A stretch of 59,070 bases of DNA from an uncultured Porphyromonas sp. (lineage in GTDB: Bacteria; Bacteroidota; Bacteroidia; Bacteroidales; Porphyromonadaceae), in NCBI RefSeq assembly GCF_915070105.1, contig NZ_CAJZFJ010000004.1:1-59070 (forward strand). The letters run 5' to 3'. The notes beneath the pieces were generated by a model. It was given only the letters and a program-made list of their open reading frames with translations. It had not been told where the DNA came from and made no database searches. How positions within the stretch are numbered: the first letter of the stretch is position 1; every line of letters starts with the position of its first letter. Position numbers and translations under genes: made by a program. Shown piece after piece: positions 1 to 7,871 of the stretch.

Positions 1-108
1 TGCCAGGGGCGGGGCGGGGGATGAGTAGATTGGGTGGAGGGGAGTTCTCGCCTTTGTGGGGAAACTGCTTTGTGGGGCTAAGGTCGAGGCCGATGCATGA
101 TTTCTTTC

Positions 109-208
109 GGTGCTTTCCTTGTACATTCGGTACTCTCCTTGTAAACTCGGTACTCTCTTTGTACACTCAGTGCTTTGCTTGTGCATTCATTGCTTTACTT
201 GTACACTC
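109..208. repeat. Five tandem 20 bp repeats inside element copy A
   Basis: Five consecutive 20 bp units start at 109, 129, 149, 169 and 189. Each fits the pattern RGTRCTYT-cyTTGTACAYTC with a few substitutions; the first reads GGTGCTTTCCTTGTACATTC. The other element copies have only one equivalent of this unit between the element end and the conserved CTTTGGCTCTT stretch, so this is a local expansion within copy A. Confidence 0.85.
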
Positions 209-351
209 CTAGGATACTCCACTCTTTGGCTCTTTTGGGGGTATTATGTCATGACCAAGGGGGCTCTAAAGCCTTGTCTCTGACGAAAAGGCGTTAGCTC
301 CGAGAATCGCACAAAGGAGAGCCCTAGAGAGGACATACTTAGTGCGAAGGT

Positions 352-413
352 GTGTACACGTGTGTACACTGTTGTGTACAGGCGGGTATACTACAGTGTA
401 CACACGTGTACAC
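352..413. repeat. 62 bp array of six GTGTACAC-type palindromes (array A)
   Basis: Three 18 bp units lie at 352-369, 374-391 and 396-413 with exactly 4 bp between them. Unit 1 is GTGTACACGTGTGTACAC and unit 3 is GTGTACACACGTGTACAC; unit 2 is degenerate. Each unit is two 8 bp palindromes 2 bp apart. The same 18-4-18-4-18 geometry is found at 7999, 29880, 52644 and 56282. It may be a protein-binding array or a structural part of the element; its function is unknown. Confidence 0.9.
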
Positions 414-588
414 TTTTGCCCCTTAGGTAGTAGGTATACATTGGGTGAGGATACCCCTCGGGTAGAGATGTTTCTATATAGTATGTGTGCTCCTGCCGAG
501 GTGTATGCTCTGGGACTACTTTGTCCTCGACCTCTACAGTTTTCATACCTTAGCCCTAGAAGCTAAGGGAGGAGAGGGACGAATTGCG

Positions 589-596
589 TATCTTTG
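589..596 (+). promoter_or_regulatory. -7 box (TATCTTTG) of ruvX-def
   Basis: Matches the Bacteroidota -7 consensus TAnnTTTG. The expected transcription start is near 601-603, only about 5 nt before the ruvX ATG at 607, so the message may be almost leaderless. No clear -33 TTTG is seen. The box lies 29 bp downstream of the end of element copy A. Confidence 0.55.
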
Positions 597-606
597 CCCG
601 TGACTT

Positions 607-1050
607 ATGGGTAGACTCTTAGCTATAGACTATGGACAGAAGCGGTGCGGTGTCGCCGTCACTGATCCCCTACAGATCATCCCCGGTGGACTGGGGACGA
701 TCCCCACGCATCAGCTTCTAGACTTCGTGCTGGACTATGTGCAGCGTGAGGAGGTCGAGCGCATTATCATTGGCTACCCAAGGCAGATGAATAGCCAGGA
801 GTCTGCCTCGATGAAGTATATCCGCCCCTTCGTGGGACGGCTTCAGAATGCCTTACCCTCGATGACTATCGAGTATCAGGACGAGCGCTTCACCTCCACT
901 CTTGCCCAGAGGACGATCCGTGAGGCTGGCATTGGCCGGCGACGGCGAGAGACGGACAAGGGGCTCGTGGACGAAGTCAGTGCCGTCATCATCCTGCAGA
1001 GCTATCTGGAGGCGAAGAAGGGGCTTGGCCCGATCCACCTACCTGGCTAG
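607..1050 (+). CDS. ruvX: RuvX/YqgF family nuclease (pre-16S rRNA maturation / Holliday junction resolvase-like)
   Basis: Protein of 147 residues, the usual size for the YqgF family of RNase H-fold nucleases; the E. coli member is needed for 5' maturation of 16S rRNA. The N-terminal strand LAIDYGQKRCGVAVTD carries the first acidic metal ligand, DERFTS in the middle is the family signature, and DEVSAVIILQSYL near the C terminus supplies the last acidic residue. The start at 607 gives the family's canonical N terminus MGRLLAIDYG. def follows 41 bp later on the same strand and the two are probably co-transcribed. The identification is firm; which in vivo role dominates is not shown by the sequence. 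Confidence 0.95.
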   Translation: MGRLLAIDYGQKRCGVAVTDPLQIIPGGLGTIPTHQLLDFVLDYVQREEVERIIIGYPRQMNSQESASMKYIRPFVGRLQNALPSMTIEYQDERFTSTLAQRTIREAGIGRRRRETDKGLVDEVSAVIILQSYLEAKKGLGPIHLPG

Positions 1051-1091
1051 ATCCAATCATTTATTACTCCAAAAAGGAAATTATACACCCT

Positions 1092-1658
1092 ATGAAGCTA
1101 CCTATTTATATCTACGGTCATCCTGTCCTCCGCGAGATGGGGCAGGACATCACCCCTGAGTACGAGGGGCTCCAGCAGCTCATCGCTGATATGTGGGAGA
1201 CGATGTACTTCTCAGAGGGTATCGGGCTTGCGGCACCTCAGATCGGACGGGCTATTCGCCTCTTCGTGATCGATGCAGACCCGATGAAGGAGGACTTCCC
1301 CGAGTGTGCGGGGCTGAAGCAGACCTTCATCAACGCTCGTATCGTCGAGCGGAGCGAGGAGACGCTCTCCGAGAACGAAGGCTGTCTAAGCATCCCCGGG
1401 ATCAATGAGCGGGTCACGCGCCCCTCGACCATCACCATCGAATATCTCGATGCGGACTTCCAGCCTCATCGGGAGACTTATTCGGGCTTTGCGGCACGTG
1501 TCATCCAGCACGAGTACGACCATATCGAGGGGATACTCTTCATCGATCAGATCGCTACTATCCGCAAGCAACTCATTAAGGGCAAGCTCACAAACCTCGC
1601 TAAGGGTAAGGTCTCGGCACACTATCGTGTCGTGACTGCACCGCAGAAGCGTCGCTAG
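1092..1658 (+). CDS. def: Peptide deformylase
   Basis: Removes the N-terminal formyl group from nascent proteins at the ribosome. All three signatures of this metalloenzyme are present: GIGLAAPQIG at residues 43-52, EGCLS at 96-100 (Cys98 metal ligand) and HEYDH at 140-144 (two His ligands and the catalytic Glu). Length 188 residues is normal. It follows ruvX by 41 bp, likely in one message. The C-terminal stretch after residue 160 is basic (KGKLTNLAKGKV), as is common in Bacteroidota homologues. Confidence 0.97.
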   Translation: MKLPIYIYGHPVLREMGQDITPEYEGLQQLIADMWETMYFSEGIGLAAPQIGRAIRLFVIDADPMKEDFPECAGLKQTFINARIVERSEETLSENEGCLSIPGINERVTRPSTITIEYLDADFQPHRETYSGFAARVIQHEYDHIEGILFIDQIATIRKQLIKGKLTNLAKGKVSAHYRVVTAPQKRR

Positions 1659-1732
1659 GATACACTACTCGGCGTAGCTACGTCGTTCATCCTATATAAC
1701 ACTGTAGACACGGCCTCATAACGATATAGTAG

Positions 1733-3829
1733 ATGGTAAAAAGCTCCATGAGGAAGCTTCGGCTTCTGATCCTTGCCCTTACGCTCGGTGCGCCACTGGC
1801 GCATGCGCAGATAGATGTCCACCAGGTGCTCTCTATCGGGCGAAATGCTATTTACTTCAACGACTATATCGTCTCTATGGGGTACTTCAACCAAGTGATA
1901 GGCCTTCGCCCTTGGATGGCAGAGCCCTATTTCTATCGCTCGGTAGCGAAGATCAACCTCGAGGACTATCGTGGAGCAGAGGCCGATGCTACGCTGGCGC
2001 TCGAGCGTAATCCCTTCCTGAGCAAGGCTTACCTCGTGCGTGGTATCGCACGCTTCTCTCAGAAGGAGTACGAAGCCGCCATCGGAGACTTCCGACAGGG
2101 GCTGAGCCTATCCCCCTCGGATGTGGGGCTACGCTACAATCTCGCCATCGCCCAGCTCGAGGCCAAGCAGTATGCTGCTGTCGATAGTACGGCACATGAG
2201 CTACTGCGCTTCTCCCCTCGCAATAAGGATGCCTACCGCCTACTCGCTCAGACGGCTCTCGAGCGTAAGGATACGGTCCAGGCGCTACGCCAGGTGGAGG
2301 AGCTCCTCAATCGGGATAGCCTCTATACACCAGCTCATCTGCTACGTGCTCAGGTAGCTGCTGACCGTCGGGATTACGTTACGGCCGTGCAGGCGATTGA
2401 TCATGTGATCGGGATAGAGGGGGGCAATGCCAGCCTCTATGTCAATCGTGCGATCATGCGCTATCATCAGAATGACCTACGTGGAGCTATGCAGGACTAT
2501 TCGGAGGCCATCAAGCTCGAACCCTCTAATATCCCAGCCCGCAATAATCGTGCTCTCCTGCGCTCTCAGGTCGGTGAATACAGCCCTGCTATCTCCGACT
2601 GGGATGAAGTGATCCGCCTATCCCCCAAGAACTATATCGCACGCTACAACCGTGCCCTACTGCACATGCGTCTCGGGAATCCTCGTGCAGCCCTGCAGGA
2701 TCTCAATGCCGTGCTGGAGCAGTATCCAATCTTTGGTGAGGGCTTCCTAGCTCGTGCCGAGGTCAAGCGTATGCTCGGCGATACCAAGGGGGCTGGACGG
2801 GATCAGCTCCATGTCTTCGACCTGCAGAACAGCAAGAAGTACCGAAGCTCCGCTACCAAGACCTCTAGAGATAAGACCAAGGAGCGGGATACTCGTAGCA
2901 AGGAGGACGAGGCAATCGAGAAGTACAACATGCTCGTCGAGACAGCACCACGAGCAGAGACAGAGAAGCCAAAGTACACCAGTCAGGTGCGTGGTCGTGT
3001 GCAGGACAGAGAGGCGCAGGCGCTGCCTAAGTCCAATATCACCCTCTCCTACTTCACCGAGGTCGATAAGGACGGCAACCAGACCCGCATCTACTATTCT
3101 CCTCTCCTGGATCGCTACAATGCCCAGCAGCTGCAGCGTGACAAGCGCACACCTCGCATCCTACTGCAGGAGCGTACGCTGGCTCTGTCCTCGGATCAGA
3201 TCAAGGCAATGGAGCAGGACATCGCTCGCCTCTCTCGGGAGACTGGGGAGACAGCCTCGCTCTACCTGCGTCGAGGGATCGACTATGCTCTCCTGCAGGA
3301 CCTTGACCAAGCCATCCTAGACTTCTCTCGTGCGATTAGCCTTGATCCGACCTCACCCTTAGCCTTCTTCGCACGTGCCACAGCCACGATGCGTCGCTCC
3401 GAGGCTGAGCAGGGACGTATCCCTGAGGAGCACTCGCAGCAGGAGCGTGCCATCATTCGCTCAGCAGCTACAGGTGGTAAGGCACTCCCCACGGCTCCTA
3501 CCCCTGCACCGACCCTTCCTCGGACACCACGTCTGAGCGAGCAACCTGCCCTGCTTGATCTCAACAGAGCCATCGAGCTAGATCCACAGTTCGCCTACGC
3601 CTACTACAATAGGGGTAATCTCTATGTCCGGTCGGGAGAGGAGGATAAGGCGCTTCTGGACTATACGAGAGCTATCGAGCTCAATCCAGCCTTCGCTGAG
3701 GGCTACTACAATAGGGGCTTACTCTACCTCTCTCGTGGTAGGGTCGCTGATGGGGTGCGGGATCTGAGCAAGGCTGGTGAGCTAGGGCTATACGAAGCCT
3801 ATAGCTTCATCAAGAGGATGAATAAGTAG
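1733..3829 (+). CDS. Secreted tetratricopeptide repeat (TPR) protein
   Basis: A 698-residue protein with a signal peptide (hydrophobic stretch ending at AHAQ, about residue 27) followed by two blocks of TPR units. The first spans roughly residues 35-360 and has repeated AxxxxxxALxxxP patterns such as YRGAEADATLALERNP. A charged, low-complexity linker follows (about 360-490), then a second TPR block at about 495-690 that includes NRAIELDPQFAYAYYNRGN. TPR arrays bind partner proteins, so a periplasmic scaffold role is inferred. An alternative start is the Met at residue 6 (position 1748), which also gives a good signal peptide. No specific partner is identifiable. Confidence 0.85.
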   Translation: MVKSSMRKLRLLILALTLGAPLAHAQIDVHQVLSIGRNAIYFNDYIVSMGYFNQVIGLRPWMAEPYFYRSVAKINLEDYRGAEADATLALERNPFLSKAYLVRGIARFSQKEYEAAIGDFRQGLSLSPSDVGLRYNLAIAQLEAKQYAAVDSTAHELLRFSPRNKDAYRLLAQTALERKDTVQALRQVEELLNRDSLYTPAHLLRAQVAADRRDYVTAVQAIDHVIGIEGGNASLYVNRAIMRYHQNDLRGAMQDYSEAIKLEPSNIPARNNRALLRSQVGEYSPAISDWDEVIRLSPKNYIARYNRALLHMRLGNPRAALQDLNAVLEQYPIFGEGFLARAEVKRMLGDTKGAGRDQLHVFDLQNSKKYRSSATKTSRDKTKERDTRSKEDEAIEKYNMLVETAPRAETEKPKYTSQVRGRVQDREAQALPKSNITLSYFTEVDKDGNQTRIYYSPLLDRYNAQQLQRDKRTPRILLQERTLALSSDQIKAMEQDIARLSRETGETASLYLRRGIDYALLQDLDQAILDFSRAISLDPTSPLAFFARATATMRRSEAEQGRIPEEHSQQERAIIRSAATGGKALPTAPTPAPTLPRTPRLSEQPALLDLNRAIELDPQFAYAYYNRGNLYVRSGEEDKALLDYTRAIELNPAFAEGYYNRGLLYLSRGRVADGVRDLSKAGELGLYEAYSFIKRMNK

Positions 3830-3928
3830 CCTATTCGCTCAAAATGCGTACCTTAGTAGTGGCTTAATGAGTGATCACTAGAGCCAATAGGTAATGTATG
3901 TCCAACACTAACTAACCCAAGAAGAGCT

Positions 3929-4132
3929 ATGATCGCAACGATAGGAACAAATGCAGGCCTCATCTGGAATGTCCTAGATAAGCTAGGCAAGATGGATGTC
4001 AAGGCACTGAAGAAAGCCACTAAGCTACGTACAGATAAGGAGCTATATGCCGCCATCGGCTGGCTCGCCAAGGAGGGTAAGCTCCACTTCGACGAGGTCG
4101 GTGAAGATCTCTTCGTAGAGCTCATCTATTAG
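3929..4132 (+). CDS. Small winged helix-turn-helix protein (DUF2582-like)
   Basis: A 67-residue protein that resembles the winged-helix DUF2582 family of Bacteroidota: an N-terminal helix (AGLIWNVLDKLG), a recognition-helix region (LRTDKELYAAIGWLAKEG) and a C-terminal beta wing (KLHFDEVGEDLFVEL). Members are presumed nucleic-acid binding; no target is known. It stands alone between the TPR gene and a strong hairpin terminator. The complement of most of this stretch is also open, but lacks any recognisable protein character. Confidence 0.8.
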   Translation: MIATIGTNAGLIWNVLDKLGKMDVKALKKATKLRTDKELYAAIGWLAKEGKLHFDEVGEDLFVELIY

Positions 4133-4169
4133 TAGAGACGAACGTCATCAGGTCTAGTAGACCTAATAT

Positions 4170-4218
4170 ACCGAAGCCCCCACAGCATATATCCGCTATA
4201 TGCTGTGGGGGCTTCGGT
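4170..4218. terminator. Strong hairpin terminator
   Basis: Perfect 22 bp stem (4170-4191 with 4197-4218) around a 5 nt loop TCCGC, 37 bp after the winged-helix gene. A convergent gene ends at 4316, so it may serve both strands. Confidence 0.8.
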
Positions 4219-4233
4219 GTATCTCTATCCTCC

Positions 4234-4303
4234 TAGTTCGGGGGGCTATACCTGTATCTAGTTCGGGTGGGCCACCTGCTGGTAGAGACGCATAGTTCGG
4301 GGG
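4234..4303. repeat. Three short TAGTTCGGG direct repeats
   Basis: TAGTTCGGG followed by G or T occurs at 4234, 4259 and 4293, unevenly spaced, in the gap after the terminator. No function is evident. Confidence 0.5.
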
Positions 4304-4315
4304 AAAGTAAGAGGG

Positions 4316-5005
4316 TCAGTAGACAGCCTTGTAGCGACAGGGCGTCAGTCGTGGATCGAGGACCCATACCTCCAGATCTAGTAGATCTAGGCTGAGCTGT
4401 GGGCTCGTCTGTAGGCGGAGGGCAGTCGAGAGACGCTTGGCAGTGCGAGAGCGAGTATTGATGAGTATGGTCGTACGTCGGGGGCTACTCTGATATGCAT
4501 GCAGTAGGGTAGCTAGCTCCGTGAGCACTGTAGCCTCGGATGGGAGACGCTCTAGTAGGATCAGGTCGTACTCACCCGTTGTAGTCTCTGCTGTGGGATG
4601 CTCGATCTGATGGAGCACCTCTACGTAGCCTGTACTGACGATGTATAGTGGGATCATGGTCAGCTCTCCCGTCACGAGGAGTATGCGATGAGCCTGCTCC
4701 TCGTGGGCAATGCGGAAGATGAGCTCTAGCGTACGGGCACTGCGTATAGGGCGTGGGCGAGTAGCCCGTGCGAGTTCCCGAGAGCGACGCTTGAGCTCCT
4801 CCCTCAGCTCTGCGAAGCAGTAGTAGGGGCGGTGATTGCGGATGACCCTAGAGATGAGGTGAAAGGCATAGGGCGAGTGCACACCATCCCCACGGCGATT
4901 GATGATGAGACGCTTCGATCGCTTCAGCCGACGAGTGAGTCCCTCTAGGCGAGGGAGTGCTCGCCCCTTAGCTAAGCGCCTCATGGATTTCTTCGCTAGG
5001 TACAC
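4316..5005 (-). CDS. Methyltransferase-like protein, probably degenerate
   Basis: A 229-residue protein with the motif RRGDGVHSPYAF (residues 37-48), which resembles the RRHGVHSPFVF motif at the start of a Bacteroidota family usually annotated as class I SAM-dependent methyltransferases. The central strand HRILLVTGELTMIPLYI sits where the SAM-binding glycine-rich loop would be, but the usual GxGxG pattern is absent, so catalysis is doubtful. It overlaps the end of the upstream membrane-protein gene, by 38 nt from this start or 17 nt if the Met at position 4984 is used, indicating translational coupling. The family call is by motif only. Confidence 0.6.
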   Translation of the reverse strand: MYLAKKSMRRLAKGRALPRLEGLTRRLKRSKRLIINRRGDGVHSPYAFHLISRVIRNHRPYYCFAELREELKRRSRELARATRPRPIRSARTLELIFRIAHEEQAHRILLVTGELTMIPLYIVSTGYVEVLHQIEHPTAETTTGEYDLILLERLPSEATVLTELATLLHAYQSSPRRTTILINTRSRTAKRLSTALRLQTSPQLSLDLLDLEVWVLDPRLTPCRYKAVY

Positions 5006-5654
5006 CCTGTAGATAGCGGTAGAAGAGAGTGTGGTAGATCACCCCTAGAGGGAGTGTGATGATCATCCCGATCCCTAGGGCTATGCTCCCGAGGAGGGAC
5101 AGTGCCAGCTGGATGACCAGCACGAGTAGGAGCGGGTAGAAGTGTCCCTCCGTGAGTCGCCAAGCTCCCTTTACGGATCGCCATAGGCCTCCCTGCTCGA
5201 TATATACCTGAGGTACGAATGCCAGACGTAGCATCACATAGAGCCCTGGCACGATGAAGAGCAGCAGCCCTAGGCTACATACGAGTGCGATGAGTAGTGC
5301 GAGGAGGATCAGGGGGAGGAGCTTACGTAGAGCTACCCGATAGGCACTCACTTGTGCTCCCTCCTCGCTCCCTCGGGCTGTGATACGTAGTACACGTACC
5401 TGTAGGACGAGTGTGAGATAGGTATATAGGATCGGGAATGGGAGCAGAATACCGAGGGCTAGCCATGGTGAGGTCGTGGGAGTAGGGGTGCTACTGAGGT
5501 GCTCGAGGGAGAAGTAGACCCCAGAGACACAGAGCAGGATGAGGACGAAGATGAGTACCGAGAGTCCATAGAGACCCTTGTGGCTCTGCAGTAGCCGATA
5601 GGCTTGCTTGAGTGCCTGGCCATGAGCGAAGGGGGGGAGTGGATGCTGGATCAT
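4968..5654 (-). CDS. Multi-pass inner-membrane protein of unknown function
   Basis: A 228-residue protein with about five to six hydrophobic segments, including VLIFVLILLCVSGVYF, WLALGILLPFPILYTYL, LLPLILLALLIALVCSLG, LFIVPGLYVMLRLAFVP and FYPLLLVLVIQLALSLLG. The VPGLYVxLRL pattern is seen in DUF975-like and related membrane proteins, but I do not recognise a specific family. It is the first gene of a two-gene minus-strand unit with the methyltransferase-like gene. A TATATTTG box lies 60 bp upstream. Confidence 0.75.
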   Translation of the reverse strand: MIQHPLPPFAHGQALKQAYRLLQSHKGLYGLSVLIFVLILLCVSGVYFSLEHLSSTPTPTTSPWLALGILLPFPILYTYLTLVLQVRVLRITARGSEEGAQVSAYRVALRKLLPLILLALLIALVCSLGLLLFIVPGLYVMLRLAFVPQVYIEQGGLWRSVKGAWRLTEGHFYPLLLVLVIQLALSLLGSIALGIGMIITLPLGVIYHTLFYRYLQGVPSEEIHEALS

Positions 5655-5713
5655 TGCTCGTATGGATATTACTTTGGATGTAGATGCTGTGTACTGTGTA
5701 GCGTTTATAAGGG

Positions 5714-5721
5714 CAAATATA
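5714..5721 (-). promoter_or_regulatory. -7 box (TATATTTG) for the membrane-protein gene
   Basis: CAAATATA on the plus strand reads TATATTTG on the minus strand, a match to TAnnTTTG. It implies a leader of about 55 nt. It is divergent from the box at 5766. Confidence 0.5.
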
Positions 5722-5765
5722 CGTATTTATAGGTAGTATATGTACACTTTATACTCCTATTTAGC

Positions 5766-5773
5766 TACCTTTG
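5766..5773 (+). promoter_or_regulatory. -7 box (TACCTTTG) for the Cys/Lys repeat protein
   Basis: Matches TAnnTTTG; the expected start near 5779 gives a leader of about 55 nt. Confidence 0.5.
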
Positions 5774-5833
5774 CTACGGGATATGTGTCCCAATAGATAG
5801 ATTTGTTTCACCAACTAACATCAAGAGATCATA

Positions 5834-6481
5834 ATGAAGAAGTTTGTTTTGGCCATAGCTTGTGCCTTTGCCTTCGGGGTCGCTGTATCTGCGCAGACAC
5901 CACAGAAGCAGGATAGCACTAAGAAGACCTGTGCTCGCTCGGGGGCTACCCAATCAAGCGATAGCAAGAAGTTCTGTTGTCCTGCTGGGGCGAAGAGCTG
6001 TGAATGCAAGGAAGGCTCTGCCTGCGTAAAGGACGGTGAGAGAACCTGCAAGAACGCCCAAGGGCAGGCTACTGCCAAGTGTGACAGCAAGGAAGGCGCC
6101 AAGTGCGACAAGGGTGCCACCAAGTGCGACAGTAAGGAAGGCGCCAAGTGTGACAAGAGCGCAGCGAAGTGTGACAAGGGTGCCACCAAGTGCGACAGCA
6201 AGGAAGGCGTCAAGTGCGACAAGAGCGCAGCGAAGTGTGACAAGGCTACTGCCAAGTGCGACAGCAAGGAAGGCGCAAAGTGCGACAAGAGCGCAACGAA
6301 GTGTGACAAGGGTGCCACCAAGTGCGACAGCAAGGAAGGCGACAAGTGCGACAAGGGTGCAACGAAGTGTGACAAGGGCGCAACGAAGTGTGACAAGGCT
6401 GCCACCAAGTGCGACAGCAAGGAAGGCGCTAAGTGTGAAAAGAAGTGCACTAAGAAGGCTGAACAGCCAGCAAAGAAGTAG
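5834..6481 (+). CDS. Secreted cysteine- and lysine-rich repeat protein
   Basis: A 215-residue protein with a clear signal peptide (MKKFVLAIACAF to VSAQ, about 21 residues). The mature part has 25 cysteines. After a Cys-containing head (FCC, SCEC), 16 repeats run without a break: six 8-residue units KCDSKEG(A/V/D) and ten 7-residue units KCDKxAx, so a Cys recurs every 7 or 8 residues, each flanked by Lys and Asp. The tail is KCEKKCTKKAEQPAKK. I do not recognise a family. The composition would suit metal or thiol chemistry outside the inner membrane, but that is inference. At the DNA level the units are near-identical 21 and 24 bp repeats, so copy number could vary between strains. All frames are open here because of the repeat; this one has the signal peptide, promoter and terminator. 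Confidence 0.85.
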   Translation: MKKFVLAIACAFAFGVAVSAQTPQKQDSTKKTCARSGATQSSDSKKFCCPAGAKSCECKEGSACVKDGERTCKNAQGQATAKCDSKEGAKCDKGATKCDSKEGAKCDKSAAKCDKGATKCDSKEGVKCDKSAAKCDKATAKCDSKEGAKCDKSATKCDKGATKCDSKEGDKCDKGATKCDKGATKCDKAATKCDSKEGAKCEKKCTKKAEQPAKK

Positions 6482-6511
6482 CCCCTCGCTCTAGGAGCAT
6501 ACACATATTAG

Positions 6512-6547
6512 GCAGAGGCGACCCTCATCAGTGGGGGTCGCCTCTGC
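6512..6547 (+). terminator. Hairpin terminator after the Cys/Lys repeat gene
   Basis: A 13 bp stem (6512-6524 with 6535-6547) is followed by CATTTCATC; it starts 31 bp after the stop codon. The rest of the 6482-6791 gap holds only the promoter of the next gene. Confidence 0.7.
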
Positions 6548-6714
6548 TCATTTCATCACCTTCTCAGCTATTCTCATTTGCAGTTCATTCGCGTGATCCT
6601 TAGCTATATAGGCTTGGCGTGTAGGCTTGGGGACTCTCTCTTCGTAGGGCGGGTAGGGTAGAGGTGTTGGGCTCTATGAGGACTGAGAGGTTTTCATATT
6701 TAATCATATATGTG

Positions 6715-6722
6715 TACTTTTG
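6715..6722 (+). promoter_or_regulatory. -7 box (TACTTTTG) for the DUF1266-like lipoprotein
   Basis: Matches TAnnTTTG; a leader of about 64 nt is expected. Confidence 0.5.
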
Positions 6723-6791
6723 TGATGCTCCCTTCAGTATAGGATCGTCCTAGGGAGCACTAACATCTCATCCACACTAATAAAAGACAAC

Positions 6792-7433
6792 ATGAGAAAG
6801 AACGTACTTAAGACCCTGCTTCTTGGGCTCCTCGCAGTAGTAGGTCTAGCCTCCTGCGGAGGTTCTTCATCATCCTCCTCCAGTGACAAGGCTAATGCCG
6901 AATACGATGCACTGCGCCCAACCCTCCTCGGTGGAGTCTACTTCTACCGTGGTTATGGTGGTGTACAAGCAGTAGATAGTCACATTAAGAGTGGCGGTGT
7001 TGAACAGATCGAAGGCTACAAGCAGCTCTTCATCAACCCCTACGAAGAGGAGTCTGTCAGCAACGCAACCAATATGCTCAAGAATGACTGGGATATCACA
7101 GATACCGCCTCACTAAAGGCACAGCTCGAGAAGCTCAAGACTCAGGAGTCCGAGCATAAGGCTTGGGACTGGTGTCGTGCTGTGAACATCTCTTGGGCTG
7201 GTGTCCGTGCGGGCTTCATTACCCAAGCAGAAGCTGAGGCCTATCAGAAGGAACTCCTCGCACTGGCGCAGGCTAAGTACCCTGATTGGACTGCGTACTT
7301 CAACGACTTCCTCGCTGGCCGTACTGCTTGGGATCCCAATGATGAATACGGTGGCAAGGCTGAACTAGAGTCCGTCGTCAAGGATATCCAAGAGTCTCCT
7401 GTCTCTATCTATAAGGTAATCTCTCTGAAGTAA
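6792..7433 (+). CDS. DUF1266-like lipoprotein
   Basis: A 213-residue lipoprotein: signal peptide with lipobox LASC (Cys22), then a run of seven serines. The C-terminal half resembles DUF1266: AWDWCRAVNISWAGVRAGFI, then EAEAYQKELLALAQ, then WTAYFNDFLAGRTAWD. DUF1266 proteins have no established reaction and are often cytoplasmic, so a lipidated version is noteworthy. It is a single gene with its own -7 box and a strong terminator. The DUF1266 assignment is from pattern memory; the lipoprotein call is firm. Confidence 0.7.
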   Translation: MRKNVLKTLLLGLLAVVGLASCGGSSSSSSSDKANAEYDALRPTLLGGVYFYRGYGGVQAVDSHIKSGGVEQIEGYKQLFINPYEEESVSNATNMLKNDWDITDTASLKAQLEKLKTQESEHKAWDWCRAVNISWAGVRAGFITQAEAEAYQKELLALAQAKYPDWTAYFNDFLAGRTAWDPNDEYGGKAELESVVKDIQESPVSIYKVISLK

Positions 7434-7462
7434 GCCCCCTTCGATAGAAGAACTTCTTCTCT

Positions 7463-7514
7463 GAGGTCGTACCCTCAGTCCCTTTGGGACGGGGTACGAC
7501 CTCTTTCTTTTTCC
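7463..7514 (+). terminator. Intrinsic terminator
   Basis: GAGGTCGTACCC (7463-7474) pairs with GGGTACGACCTC (7492-7503), with a further inner GTCCC/GGGAC stem, followed by the T-rich tract TTTCTTTTT. Confidence 0.85.
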
Positions 7515-7680
7515 CCACCTCTCTGCTCTTACCATCTCCTTCGCCTGCCTCTCCTCTGCGTACACCTCGTTATCCTGTGTCCCTCTTCCCGTGAGATGGG
7601 GGCTTCCCCGTGAGGAATGAGGGTAGGGAATTGACCTTAGCTAGGTGGCTCTGTATCAGGCATCCCGATTGGGCTGAGAC

Positions 7681-7774
7681 GTTCATACCGAGAGCGTGAC
7701 TGCGCTCTCGGTAAGAGCGTCTCCATCACCTTACATAGGTGACGACAGCGTTCTTACCGAGAGCACTTCGGCGA
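7681..7774. repeat. Hairpin repeat (CTCGGTAT family) between DUF1266-like gene and ftsX
   Basis: CATACCGAGAGCG and CGCTCTCGGTA form one inverted repeat at 7684-7712. It is joined to a longer imperfect hairpin whose arms meet at TCACCT-TACAT-AGGTGA (7726-7742) and end in ACCGAGAGC. Related hairpins lie at 19796, 30475 and 52979. No gene is present in the 7434-8358 gap, which also holds element copy B. Confidence 0.8.
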
Positions 7775-7871
7775 TGATACTATGCTCGTTTTAGCTCCCT
7801 TGGGAAGGGGCTAATAGATGTACCCAATGTTCTTACGGGGGCGATGTGTTGGAGGGGGTAGTGACCTAGAG

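Larger units (their letters stand above)
84..560 (-). mobile_element. MITE-like element, copy A
   Basis: Non-coding element of about 477 bp sharing ends and core with copies at 7872, 29717 and 52516; this copy lies in the reverse orientation to those at 7872 and 52516. Its left end reads TCGAGGCCGATGCATGA, which matches 14 of 17 bases of the left end of the 52516 copy. The direct repeat GCTAAGG occurs at 77-83 and 562-568, right at the borders, as expected for a target-site duplication (7 of 8 positions match over 76-83 and 561-568). It is longer than the other copies because of a 20 bp tandem array at 109-208. The central palindrome array is at 352-413. No transposase is encoded. Borders are uncertain by 1-2 bp. 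Confidence 0.75.

Noticed and set aside
352..413. CRISPR array suggested by regularly spaced repeats
   Set aside because: Spacers are only 4 bp, there are exactly three units at each locus, and no cas genes are nearby.
342..566. Open frames across the GTGTACAC arrays (also near 7964 and 56203)
   Set aside because: Their protein sequences are low-complexity readings of the palindromes (CVHVCT, CTRVYT) and differ in frame between copies.
5821..6504. Long open frame on the minus strand with SLLSHL repeats opposite the Cys/Lys protein
   Set aside because: It is a by-product of the 21/24 bp repeat being open in several frames. It lacks a signal peptide or start region of its own, while the plus-strand gene has a promoter, signal peptide and terminator.
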